A DNA stretch of 64,000 nt from CAZJKE01 sp964546585 (GTDB lineage: Bacteria; Planctomycetota; Phycisphaerae; Phycisphaerales; SM1A02). The position numbers and the translations under genes are program-made. Numbering within the stretch: the first letter of the stretch is position 1; every line of letters begins with the position of its first letter. The DNA is taken from NCBI GenBank assembly GCA_964546585.1, contig CAZJKE010000006.1, positions 1 to 64,000 on the forward strand, given 5' to 3'. This document shows positions 17,133 to 24,954 of this stretch, piece by piece. The notes under the pieces were generated by a model. That model was not told the DNA's origin. It did no database searches and saw only the letters and a program-made list of their open reading frames with translations.

Positions 17133-17755
17133 GCAAGATCTCCACTGGCGCGAGTGCCATTGAGAAGAAGTACACGCCGCATTCGCGGATCGTCGACCGC
17201 ATCTGCATGCGCCAACACCACGAGTCCGGCCTGAACCTCGAGAACAACCATGTCTACTTCCATGCCAGAAACATTGACGGTGTCTCCCACCGAACAGATG
17301 GTCCCACTGATGTTGGCCAACGGCCGACTGCCGGTCATGACCGACTTCAACTGCAACTCCGCTAGCGCCCGGTCAGCGAGAGCCGACATGCGAACCGCTT
17401 CGTCGAATGCATTCCGCTCGTCCGGCGGCACCTCGACCGCCGCCATACTCGCGCCGAATGCCATCGCTTGCGATGGCTCCAAGGGCCGCTGCCATGATTC
17501 CGGGTCGTTTGCAATACGCCGGGAGATCGAATTCGCCCGCAACGAAAGACGTTGGATATCCACCGCCGTACGCTCGACATCGTCGGCATCGAGCACCTGT
17601 TCCATGGTCATCGAGCCCTCCATCTGAACCCCGCGAACCGACGGCGTCAGCACCCACATCACTGCAAGTTGAAGTGCCGCAATTGCACCGGCAGCGGCGA
17701 TGATCGACCTCGCAGCCCCATGCCGATCCATCAATTGGCCAAGCACCTTGATCAC
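17111..17755 (-). CDS. Membrane-anchored PilP/GspC-like protein of the pilus operon
   Basis: 214 residues with one transmembrane helix (about 18-38) and a periplasmic part. The C-terminal part (GTICSVGDTVNVSGMEVD region, about 150-200) reads like a small beta domain of the type found in PilP, GspC and GspB proteins, but I cannot assign it firmly. Its position after pilO and before the ATPase is the usual place of an inner-membrane alignment component linking to the secretin. The start overlaps pilO by four bases. Confidence 0.5.
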   Translation of the reverse strand: MIKVLGQLMDRHGAARSIIAAAGAIAALQLAVMWVLTPSVRGVQMEGSMTMEQVLDADDVERTAVDIQRLSLRANSISRRIANDPESWQRPLEPSQAMAFGASMAAVEVPPDERNAFDEAVRMSALADRALAELQLKSVMTGSRPLANISGTICSVGDTVNVSGMEVDMVVLEVQAGLVVLAHADAVDDPRMRRVLLLNGTRASGDLAWTPDNP

Positions 17756-18285
17756 GATGTCGGCTCCTTGCTGAAGAAGAGATGCAGCGAGAACGATGCA
17801 TCGATATGCCCATTCTCATCCGCCACCACCTGCATTCGCTCGATCCTCGACAGTTGGGGAATTCTTTCCAGCCGCTGCAGAAGTTCGTAGAACCCGGCGA
17901 AGTCGCCGCTGACCTCAACTTCCACGGCGGACAACATCATGCCACCCTGTTCCCGCGAACCGGTAGCCGTCACTGCCTTGACCATCATGCCGCCGCCTTC
18001 GGCAGCCTGCCATGTCCGATCAAGCCAGTGCTCTACCGATGACTCGGCTGGCAACAATTCTCGCGAGGACTCCATGGCATTTCGTATTTCCTCCAGCGAT
18101 TCGTTCATCAGTCGCTCGCGTCGATTCACCTCTTCAAGCTGCGCGAGATGGCCGCTCAAGTGCATGACTCGGTCAATGGCACGGCGGGCCCCCTCGTTCG
18201 CAGGTCGATACGCGAGCAGCCATGCTGACAATGGAACCACGATGAGCATCGCAAGAAAGACAATGTGGCGAGGCGCTGGCATCAT
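17752..18285 (-). CDS. pilO: Type IV pilus assembly protein PilO-like
   Basis: 177 residues: one N-terminal membrane helix (about 8-26), a coiled-coil stretch (about 30-75) and a ferredoxin-like periplasmic domain (about 85-175) with LSAVEVEVSGDFAGFYELL followed by IPQLSRIERMQV, the characteristic PilO strand-helix-strand. With PilN it would form the inner-membrane alignment platform of a pilus or secretion machine. Start and stop overlap both neighbours by four bases. Confidence 0.75.
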   Translation of the reverse strand: MMPAPRHIVFLAMLIVVPLSAWLLAYRPANEGARRAIDRVMHLSGHLAQLEEVNRRERLMNESLEEIRNAMESSRELLPAESSVEHWLDRTWQAAEGGGMMVKAVTATGSREQGGMMLSAVEVEVSGDFAGFYELLQRLERIPQLSRIERMQVVADENGHIDASFSLHLFFSKEPTS

Positions 18286-18884
18286 TGCTCGACCTCCGAG
18301 AACATGGCTGCCATCTCGCCGACCTCCATTTGAATCGCGAAACTGCGAACCTCCTCGTCGGAGTTCTGCGTCGAATGCTGCAGCGAAACATGCCGAAAGA
18401 GAGGTGACTTGGCGAGGCTGTCGATGTACCGCGACACAACGCCGTCGGTGGAGGCGATACCAACAACTCGAATGTGCTCCCGCACCAGAAGTTCGTCCTC
18501 CTCGCCGATTCGCCGCCTCGCCTGTACATGGAACTCTCGAAGCACGACTTCGGCGGGAAGGAGGCGAACAACCTCAGTCAACAAGACCGATCGCGGCACG
18601 ATGTCGAGTTGATCGCTGATCGCACCGGCCTCCGCAACGGATGCCCGAAGTTGCAACTGCGTTGCAAGGTAGTCGTCGACATGGCGCTCGGCATTCAGCC
18701 AGCTCGATTCGACAACATTTCTCTGCCGGACTGCGTGATCCAGCCCCTGTACCGCAACCGCAAAGGCCCCGGCGGTTGCGACTGCAATCACGGCCAGCAA
18801 CACCAAGCCACCTCGAAGGATGCGCCGATCGAGCCTTGCGGCGTGATACGAGGCCGGAAGAAAGTCGTCGAATCGCTCGCTCAT
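18282..18884 (-). CDS. pilN: Type IV pilus assembly protein PilN-like
   Basis: 200 residues. A cytoplasmic N-terminus with FLPASY (the NLLP-like motif by which PilN binds PilM), one membrane helix (about 22-45), a coiled coil, then a periplasmic ferredoxin-like domain (REFHVQ... IRVVGIASTDGVVSRYIDSL). The ATG at 18884 overlaps the pilM stop by four bases; a longer open frame upstream is not used because it would run through pilM. Confidence 0.8.
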   Translation of the reverse strand: MSERFDDFLPASYHAARLDRRILRGGLVLLAVIAVATAGAFAVAVQGLDHAVRQRNVVESSWLNAERHVDDYLATQLQLRASVAEAGAISDQLDIVPRSVLLTEVVRLLPAEVVLREFHVQARRRIGEEDELLVREHIRVVGIASTDGVVSRYIDSLAKSPLFRHVSLQHSTQNSDEEVRSFAIQMEVGEMAAMFSEVEQ

Positions 18885-19891
18885 GCCGCGTCCCCCATCG
18901 GTCGCAGACACAACCCAGCGGCTGCCGCCCAGGCGGGGCCTGCGACTGCAAGTCGATTCTCGCCGAGCCATTTCGATGGGTCGCCCAGGAATGCTGGTAT
19001 CCCGACATGTGAAGCAATGGCCCCGCACGCTCTTCGATCACATGCACCCTCGCCAGTGAATACCAGACGATCAACGGATCGGTCCGGATGTATCGCATCA
19101 TGATGAAGGATGCATGAATGCAATTCATCCGCCAACGGCGCGAACGACGCCTCTTCTACCGGACTCAGGGCGTGAAGGCTCTTCGGTGATTGTTCTTGCC
19201 GCCGTTCAATCTCATCGACATTGCACTCTCCAGTCGCTTCACTTCCATCGTCCTGCCACTGTTGCGTTCCATCCGGACCGGGCGACCGAAGCGCGCGAGA
19301 GAGTACGCATCGCGAGCCATGCGTCATGGCGGCGACCACCGCAGATGCTTCAATGTGCACATGCAAAGTGGTGTGTAGTTCATCATCTTCCCTGCGTTGG
19401 AGTCGCTCAAATCCCTGCATGGCTGCAAAGAGCGATGTCGTTAGAGTGCGTGCGGCAAGGCCAGCATCCTGCAGTTTCTGTGCAGCGTCCATCACTCTTG
19501 ATCGATCGATGCCAACACAGAGCAACTCGCGCTGAGGACCGCTTGCTCCGTCGATTGTGGCGACCGTTGCCATCCGAAGTTCCGCATTGGCCCACGCATC
19601 ATCGTGGCCGCAAAGCATGCTGGGCACGGCATCATTGCCAGTACCAGGCGCAAGCCGCAGGTGCGTCATCACGGCTGCCGATGCGGGTAACGCAACTGCG
19701 GCTTCGGTAGCAACGCACCTTGCCGCCGCCTCCCGCAGTGCCCCTGGATCGTCCTGCGGCAACTCCAGTGCGCAGCCAACTACACAAGCCGCGCCACCTC
19801 GTAACTCCACAAGCCTGATCGAATCGTGCTCAAAGTGCACTGCGAGCGTTTGTGTAGTACGACCGCCTCGATGAGGAATCCGCCATCGCAT
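18881..19891 (-). CDS. pilM: Type IV pilus assembly protein PilM-like (actin-fold)
   Basis: About 336 residues. Expected to be the cytoplasmic actin-like partner of PilN. Seen: TLAVHFEHDSIRLVEL at the start as in PilM (G-x-D/H-x-G-x-x-S-x-K/R-x-V-x-L form), CVGIDRSRVMDAAQKLQDAG in the middle (PilM helix-strand segment), VDRLVFTGEGA and a C-terminal GPAWAAAAGLCLRP corresponding to the last nucleotide-binding loop. The ATG at 19891 has GAGG six bases upstream; ATG 19903 is an alternative. First gene of the pilMNO-like operon, 102 bases after the signal peptidase gene on the same strand. Confidence 0.7.
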   Translation of the reverse strand: MRWRIPHRGGRTTQTLAVHFEHDSIRLVELRGGAACVVGCALELPQDDPGALREAAARCVATEAAVALPASAAVMTHLRLAPGTGNDAVPSMLCGHDDAWANAELRMATVATIDGASGPQRELLCVGIDRSRVMDAAQKLQDAGLAARTLTTSLFAAMQGFERLQRREDDELHTTLHVHIEASAVVAAMTHGSRCVLSRALRSPGPDGTQQWQDDGSEATGECNVDEIERRQEQSPKSLHALSPVEEASFAPLADELHSCILHHDAIHPDRSVDRLVFTGEGACDRRACGAIASHVGIPAFLGDPSKWLGENRLAVAGPAWAAAAGLCLRPMGDAA

Positions 19892-19993
19892 CACGATCCT
19901 CATCGGTGCCCGCGATGCCGCACTGAACACCCAAGGGTCGATCAAGGGTTGCGTTGTATCGATCAACGCGATTGCGCAGTGGACCAGTCGCGA

Positions 19994-21562
19994 CTACCGA
20001 ATGAAACGGATATTCCCGAGATCCGGCACGATCTGAAGATTTCCAAGTCGATGCGCTGCCGGCCAGTACACGCTCCATGCCTTGCCAATCAACAGATCGC
20101 GATGCACAACGAATGGCGATGGATCCAATTGAGCGGCGACAAATGGATCTGGATTCCCCCAGAGCCTTCCATCCAGCGAATATGGGCTGTTGTCGCCTGC
20201 CATCAGAAAGTGATCCTCTCCAAGCACCGCCAGTTTGTCCGGATGAGTTCCGAAGGCGGGCGACCCAATTGCCACCAGTGATTCGTTGCCCGAAAGGGTC
20301 GGGTTTTTCTGAGCGCGTGTTGGAATCGTGTCGCTGCGGTAGTGCAGGTCGCGACCGACCAGAATCCGTTCGATCGTTGCCGGTGAACCATCAAATACCC
20401 AACGCAATCCCGGCGCACCACCCCAACGCCCGGCAAGTTGGGAAAGCGGCGGCGCATCGCCTGCCCCCGTCGCATATCGCAGCCGTTCCTCCGGGCCCCA
20501 GTCGTACCAGAGTTCTGCTGTTCGCTCACCATTGACAAACACCACCATCGTTTGATCGACATGCCAACATTCCAACCGGACCGGCTGTCCCGGTTCGAAA
20601 CCGCCAAATTCGAATGAGACCTCAGTTCGTGGCCCGTTTCCGCGGAGCAACTCCATCGCCAAGTGGCCACCCTGATCGCCAATGGACCACACGAATCGAT
20701 GTCCGCGAGTCTGGAGCTCAAACTGCGCGGTCAATGCGGCATCCTCCGCAACAATGGTCGCGGCCACTTGGACATCTGAAACCGGTCGACTCCGCTTGCC
20801 CTCCATGATCATGTTGTAGGGAAGCCAGTCATCGATCGGCAGACGGTTGTGATCCCAGACCAGTTCGGATCGAGCGGCTGACTCGCAGAACCATGTTCGA
20901 TCCTCGAAGGTCCACTCGCCATCAGGTCGCCCAACCCAGGGTGGTCCGGGCCACACGCGGTCGAGCGCCAGCCGGTCGATGGGCACGGCATCGCTGTCAT
21001 GTACCAGCCGCCACAATGCCCGCTGCACCGACTCCGGCTTTCGCTGCACGTGGAGACTCTGCTCATCCTCTCCGGCAAAGACATCCCCATCCGCGATCCA
21101 AATGGTCTCGCCGGGAAGACCGATGAGCCGTTTGATGTAATTCCCCGATGGACCCTGCGTGTCTGTTGGATTCTTGAACACGACCACATCAAATCGATCG
21201 GGATCGAAAAACGGATACAGCGTCTTCAGCACAAGCACTCGGTCGCCACCCTTCGGCGAGAAATCCCTCGCCTCGGATGCCGGCAGCGGTTGATTCCGGC
21301 CGAGCATGGGGTCGATCATGCGAGAAGTGTTGACCGGACGCCCGGATGAGAATCCTACGGCGAAATCCTGACCCGTCTGATCGCTGTGTTTGAGCAGGTG
21401 CTGACCAAGCAGCGTCGGAGCCATGGATCCGGTTGGAATGACGAAACCTTCAACCACGAATCCTCGGAAGGTCATCGCAAGAACGAACGCAAATACCAAC
21501 GATCGAAGTGTTTCGACCACGCCGGATGCTCTGTCCTGTTCAGATGCGCCTTGCACGGGCAC
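19994..21562 (-). CDS. lepB: Signal peptidase I with a large concanavalin-like insert
   Basis: 522 residues, nearly twice the usual signal peptidase I. Inner-membrane serine-lysine protease removing signal peptides. N-terminal membrane helix (about 18-36), Ser46 in PTGSMAPT, Lys144 in NYIKRLIGLPGE and the C-terminal GDNSPYSLDGRLWG box are all in place. Between about 165 and 440 is an insert. Part of it (about 265-420; GHRFVWSIGDQGGHLAMELL, VRLECWHVDQTMVVFVNGE) resembles LamG/DUF1080-type beta sandwiches, which in these bacteria are often carbohydrate-related; this is inference. A second insert between the Ser and Lys boxes is shorter (about 55-105). GTG start three bases after the RicT-like gene. 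Confidence 0.85.
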   Translation of the reverse strand: MPVQGASEQDRASGVVETLRSLVFAFVLAMTFRGFVVEGFVIPTGSMAPTLLGQHLLKHSDQTGQDFAVGFSSGRPVNTSRMIDPMLGRNQPLPASEARDFSPKGGDRVLVLKTLYPFFDPDRFDVVVFKNPTDTQGPSGNYIKRLIGLPGETIWIADGDVFAGEDEQSLHVQRKPESVQRALWRLVHDSDAVPIDRLALDRVWPGPPWVGRPDGEWTFEDRTWFCESAARSELVWDHNRLPIDDWLPYNMIMEGKRSRPVSDVQVAATIVAEDAALTAQFELQTRGHRFVWSIGDQGGHLAMELLRGNGPRTEVSFEFGGFEPGQPVRLECWHVDQTMVVFVNGERTAELWYDWGPEERLRYATGAGDAPPLSQLAGRWGGAPGLRWVFDGSPATIERILVGRDLHYRSDTIPTRAQKNPTLSGNESLVAIGSPAFGTHPDKLAVLGEDHFLMAGDNSPYSLDGRLWGNPDPFVAAQLDPSPFVVHRDLLIGKAWSVYWPAAHRLGNLQIVPDLGNIRFIR

Positions 21563-21565
21563 AGT

Positions 21566-22717
21566 TTACTTCCCGCCGCCCCGCTTTCGTCGACGCCGCC
21601 GGCGCCGCCGCTTCCCGCCGTCCTGACCTGCGCTGCCATCCTTACCGCTGGATTGTGTCGTTTGACGTGCATCGCCGCCCTTGCCGCCGCCTCGACGCCG
21701 CCGCCGTCTCTTCTTCGGCGGCTCTTCCTTTGGAACCTCTTCCCAAGGCCGGGGGCAGGTTTCCGGGTCGGACAGTTCCTCTACTGGGATAGCGACTTGG
21801 CGGTGATCGTGCTCAAGGTCCACCAATACCAGTTGCACGAGAATCTTCGAGTCGACAACGAGCCCCGGACCTTCGGGCGTTCCGACACGAGTCTTGCGAT
21901 GCGGCAGGTTCTTCTTGAGTTCCCGATATGTCTGATCCTCGTAGCGAAGGCAGCACATGAGTCTGCCGCACCGACCCGTAATCTTGTGGGGATCGAGCGT
22001 CTGTTTCTGTTGCTTTGCCGATCGCATCGATACCGGTGGAAGCGATTTCAGGAAATTCTTGCAACAACATTGTTGACCGCACCGCTCAAAGTCCGCTACC
22101 AGTCTCGCCTCATCTCGCGCGCCCACCTGTCGCAATTCAATGCGCGTCGAGAATCGTTCCGCAAGATCTCGCACAAGATCGCGAAAGTCGACACGATGCT
22201 CGGAGAGGTAGTAGACCGTCAGGACTTCCTCGCCGAGGATCGGCTCGACATCGATCAACTCCATTTCGAGTCGGTGTTCCTCGATCAATCTCTTGCAAAC
22301 AGAGCGGTACTCGGGAACTCTGGCCTGCAACTCACGATCCCGACTCGCGTCCTCCGCACTCTCCACCCGCAGAATGCGGCCGTTCGTATGGAACGGATAG
22401 TTGCGGCCACCTGATCGCTCGATGTACTCCAGCATGTCCTTCCGATCCACGGACTTCGAGCAGCCGCTGTTCCGGCAGGTCGTCGTCGTCATCTCGACAA
22501 TTTCGGTGCCGCGGTGCGTCCGAGCGACCAACCTGGCGCCACATCCCGCCCGGATTCCCCCAGCCTGTTTGAACTCGCCAATCTCGGCCATGCGACCAAA
22601 TCGAACCACCATCGTCTCGGGCTCTTCAATCTGGGCGAGTTGTTCTTCAAGTGTCAGCCCGTCCCGCCTGGCGGGGTCAAGGTCTGCCTCGAATACTGGA
22701 AGGGGAAAAATGGACAT
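21566..22717 (-). CDS. PSP1-domain protein, RicT/YaaT-like
   Basis: 383 residues. The PSP1 domain carries the invariant cysteine pattern (CGQQCCCKNFL, then GRCGRLMCCLRYE at about 220-260), which in the Bacillus relative RicT helps bind an iron-sulfur cluster and acts in RNA processing and development. A second Cys set (TTTTCRNSGCSK) is near 80-90. The last 60 residues are a highly basic Arg/Lys/Gly tail that looks nucleic-acid-binding. It precedes lepB by three bases, probably as one operon. Confidence 0.8.
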   Translation of the reverse strand: MSIFPLPVFEADLDPARRDGLTLEEQLAQIEEPETMVVRFGRMAEIGEFKQAGGIRAGCGARLVARTHRGTEIVEMTTTTCRNSGCSKSVDRKDMLEYIERSGGRNYPFHTNGRILRVESAEDASRDRELQARVPEYRSVCKRLIEEHRLEMELIDVEPILGEEVLTVYYLSEHRVDFRDLVRDLAERFSTRIELRQVGARDEARLVADFERCGQQCCCKNFLKSLPPVSMRSAKQQKQTLDPHKITGRCGRLMCCLRYEDQTYRELKKNLPHRKTRVGTPEGPGLVVDSKILVQLVLVDLEHDHRQVAIPVEELSDPETCPRPWEEVPKEEPPKKRRRRRRGGGKGGDARQTTQSSGKDGSAGQDGGKRRRRRRRRKRGGGK

Positions 22718-22868
22718 GGGTTGCTGCGCGGCCCCTCCGCGAACCAGTGTCAGCGAGAGGCAAGGTTCATACTGTCGTCAGGCAGGGTTTCAGCACCATC
22801 GCTCTCCTGACCGAGCGGCGGTTCCAAACGCGAGCAACCCACGGAAGAACAACAGTATAGACCAGGAG

Positions 22869-22894
22869 GGTGTCAGACGCCGGTGTCGGACACC
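22869..22894. repeat. Two adjacent GGTGTCnGACACC palindromes at the end of der
   Basis: GGTGTCAGACGCC (22869-22881) and GGTGTCGGACACC (22882-22894) are directly adjacent; the second is a perfect palindrome around one central base. They cover the last codons and the stop codon of der (TGA 22873-22875 on the minus strand). The same palindrome type recurs at 45142, 46718 and, altered, 56276. Confidence 0.8.
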
Positions 22895-24315
22895 TTGGAA
22901 GTGCCACTCTTGAGTTCGGCAAGGCTCTTTCGGCCGCGGTGGGAGAACAACAGTCGGATCGGAACCTCGCTGAAAGGCAATTCCTCGCGAAGGCGGTTCA
23001 GGAGATACCGCTCGTAACGGCCCACAAACAGCGATGGATCATTCACGACAAACGCCAGCGTCGGCGGGTTGGTCGCAATCTGCGAAACATAGAACAACTT
23101 GGCCTGCGTGCCGAGCCGCGAGGAGGGACCTCGCTTCTGAAGAATCTCTTCGATGATCGCGTTCACCTTCGAAGTCGGCTCCCTGTGGGAAGCCTGCTCA
23201 TCCAAGTTGAACGCCATGGCGACCAAGTCCTCCAACCCCTTGCCCTTGGAAGCGCTGGTAAACACGATTGGGGCGAAATCCAGCCCTCGCAGTTCCTTGG
23301 TCAGATACTCGAGATAGTCCTCCGCAGATACATCGTCGTCCACCATGTCCCACTTGTTGACGGCGATCACCGTCGGCTTGTACTGCCGCTGCAGTTCCTG
23401 CGCCAGTTTCTTGTCAACCTGCGACACTCGCTCGAGCGCGTCGACCACCAGAACGGCAACATCCGCCCTTCTGATGGCATGCAGCATGCGGCGATAGGCG
23501 TAGTACTCGACATCGTCTGAAAAACTCTTCTGTTTCCGCAGCCCGGCCGTATCGATCGCAGTAAACGCTCTATCGCCGATTTGAAAATGCACATCCACGG
23601 CATCGCGCGTTGTACCGGCGATCTCCGAGACAATGACGCGAGACTCGCCCGCAAGCGCGTTGATCATCGAGGACTTCCCAGCGTTCCTTTTTCCCACGAT
23701 CGCCAACTTCAAATCAACATCAGTCTTCTCATCGCTTCGCTCCGGCATGGCGTCGACGCGACTCCACAACACATCGACCAGTGTCCGCATCCCATGCCCG
23801 CTCGTAGCAGACACGCATACCGGCTCACCAAGCCCGAGTGAGGCCGCCTCCATCCCGTGAGGAACCCACGACACCGAATCAACCTTGCTCGCTACCACTA
23901 GGACGCGGTCGAGTATTCCCGCTCGCCGCAGCAACATCGCCACGGTCTCATCCAGCGAGGTAATTCCGGCTTGCGCGTCAAGGAGAAAGATGATCAGATC
24001 CCCATCATCCATGGCCTGTTTGATCTGGAACTCGATGTCCTCAGTCAGGTCACGAAGGTCACGGCCCGCATCATCAAAGTGCCGATCCTCCGCCACATAG
24101 ACACCCCATCCGCCAGTGTCGAACACCTCGGCCAAGTGCCGCGGCGTGGCCTTGGGTGTGTCGATCGGCGGATCAAGTTCCAGCACCACGCCCACGCGAT
24201 CCCGCGTCACGCCCGGCGTAGCATCGACGATCGACACCCGTTGTTTCGCGAGGCGGTTCAGAAGACTGGACTTGCCGACATTAGGCCGTCCCACAATGGC
24301 GATTCGAGGCAGCAT
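22873..24315 (-). CDS. der: Ribosome-associated GTPase Der (EngA)
   Basis: 480 residues with two G domains and a KH-like C-terminal domain; acts in 50S subunit assembly. G domain 1: GRPNVGKSS at 9-17, TPGVTRD, DTGGW; its G4 motif reads SKVD instead of NKxD. G domain 2: GKRNAGKSS, AGTTRD, DTAG and NKWD are canonical. The C-terminal domain (about 375-470) has the basic RFGYKVH-like region. The last five residues and the stop come from the palindromic element at 22869-22894, so the ancestral C-terminus was probably slightly different. Confidence 0.95.
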   Translation of the reverse strand: MLPRIAIVGRPNVGKSSLLNRLAKQRVSIVDATPGVTRDRVGVVLELDPPIDTPKATPRHLAEVFDTGGWGVYVAEDRHFDDAGRDLRDLTEDIEFQIKQAMDDGDLIIFLLDAQAGITSLDETVAMLLRRAGILDRVLVVASKVDSVSWVPHGMEAASLGLGEPVCVSATSGHGMRTLVDVLWSRVDAMPERSDEKTDVDLKLAIVGKRNAGKSSMINALAGESRVIVSEIAGTTRDAVDVHFQIGDRAFTAIDTAGLRKQKSFSDDVEYYAYRRMLHAIRRADVAVLVVDALERVSQVDKKLAQELQRQYKPTVIAVNKWDMVDDDVSAEDYLEYLTKELRGLDFAPIVFTSASKGKGLEDLVAMAFNLDEQASHREPTSKVNAIIEEILQKRGPSSRLGTQAKLFYVSQIATNPPTLAFVVNDPSLFVGRYERYLLNRLREELPFSEVPIRLLFSHRGRKSLAELKSGTSKVSDTGV

Positions 24316-24349
24316 GAATCAGGAGATGGTATCGCGATACACTCTGTCC

Positions 24350-24943
24350 ATGTCCAAGTCACAGGAACGCGGCCTGCTGGTAGTCATTTCCGGCCCATCC
24401 GGCGTTGGAAAGACGACGATTGTCCATCGCGTCCGGGATGCGGTTGACGCCATATTCAGCGTCTCTGCGACGACGCGCCCACGAAGTGACAGCGAAAGGG
24501 AAGGAGAGGACTACTACTTCGTCTCCATCGATCAATTCGAGAACATGCTGCAATCCGGTGCGTTTCTGGAGAACGCCGAGGTCTTCGGAAGACACCGGTA
24601 CGGCACGCCAAAGGAGCCCGTCGAAGCCGCTCTGGCAGCCGGTCAGGTCATGTTGCTTGACATCGATGTGCAAGGTGGCATTCAGGTGAGAAGAAATATG
24701 CCCGGAGCGTTGATGATCTTCATCCTGCCACCAAGCGACGAGGAACTCCATCGGCGGCTACAGGATCGTGGCCGCGATGATGCAGAGGCGATCGATCGGC
24801 GGTACAACGAGGCCAAGCGCGAGATCCGGCTGGCCCGGCAGAGCGGAGCGTATGACCACTTCATCGTGAATGACGATCTGGACCTCGCCGTCCGCGAAGC
24901 GACAGCAATCATCAGGCAGGCGCGTTCCGGACAAGTCGCCTGA
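24350..24943 (+). CDS. gmk: Guanylate kinase
   Basis: 197 residues; phosphorylates GMP to GDP with ATP. P-loop SGPSGVGKTT at 14-23; GMP-binding segments TTRPRSDSEREGEDYYF and ENAEVFGRHRYGTP; DIDVQGGIQVR and the lid FILPPSDEELHRRLQDRG follow. The ATG at 24350 was chosen because upstream ATG 24314 overlaps the der start on the other strand. It diverges from der. Confidence 0.95.
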   Translation: MSKSQERGLLVVISGPSGVGKTTIVHRVRDAVDAIFSVSATTRPRSDSEREGEDYYFVSIDQFENMLQSGAFLENAEVFGRHRYGTPKEPVEAALAAGQVMLLDIDVQGGIQVRRNMPGALMIFILPPSDEELHRRLQDRGRDDAEAIDRRYNEAKREIRLARQSGAYDHFIVNDDLDLAVREATAIIRQARSGQVA

Positions 24944-24954
24944 CACACAACACC

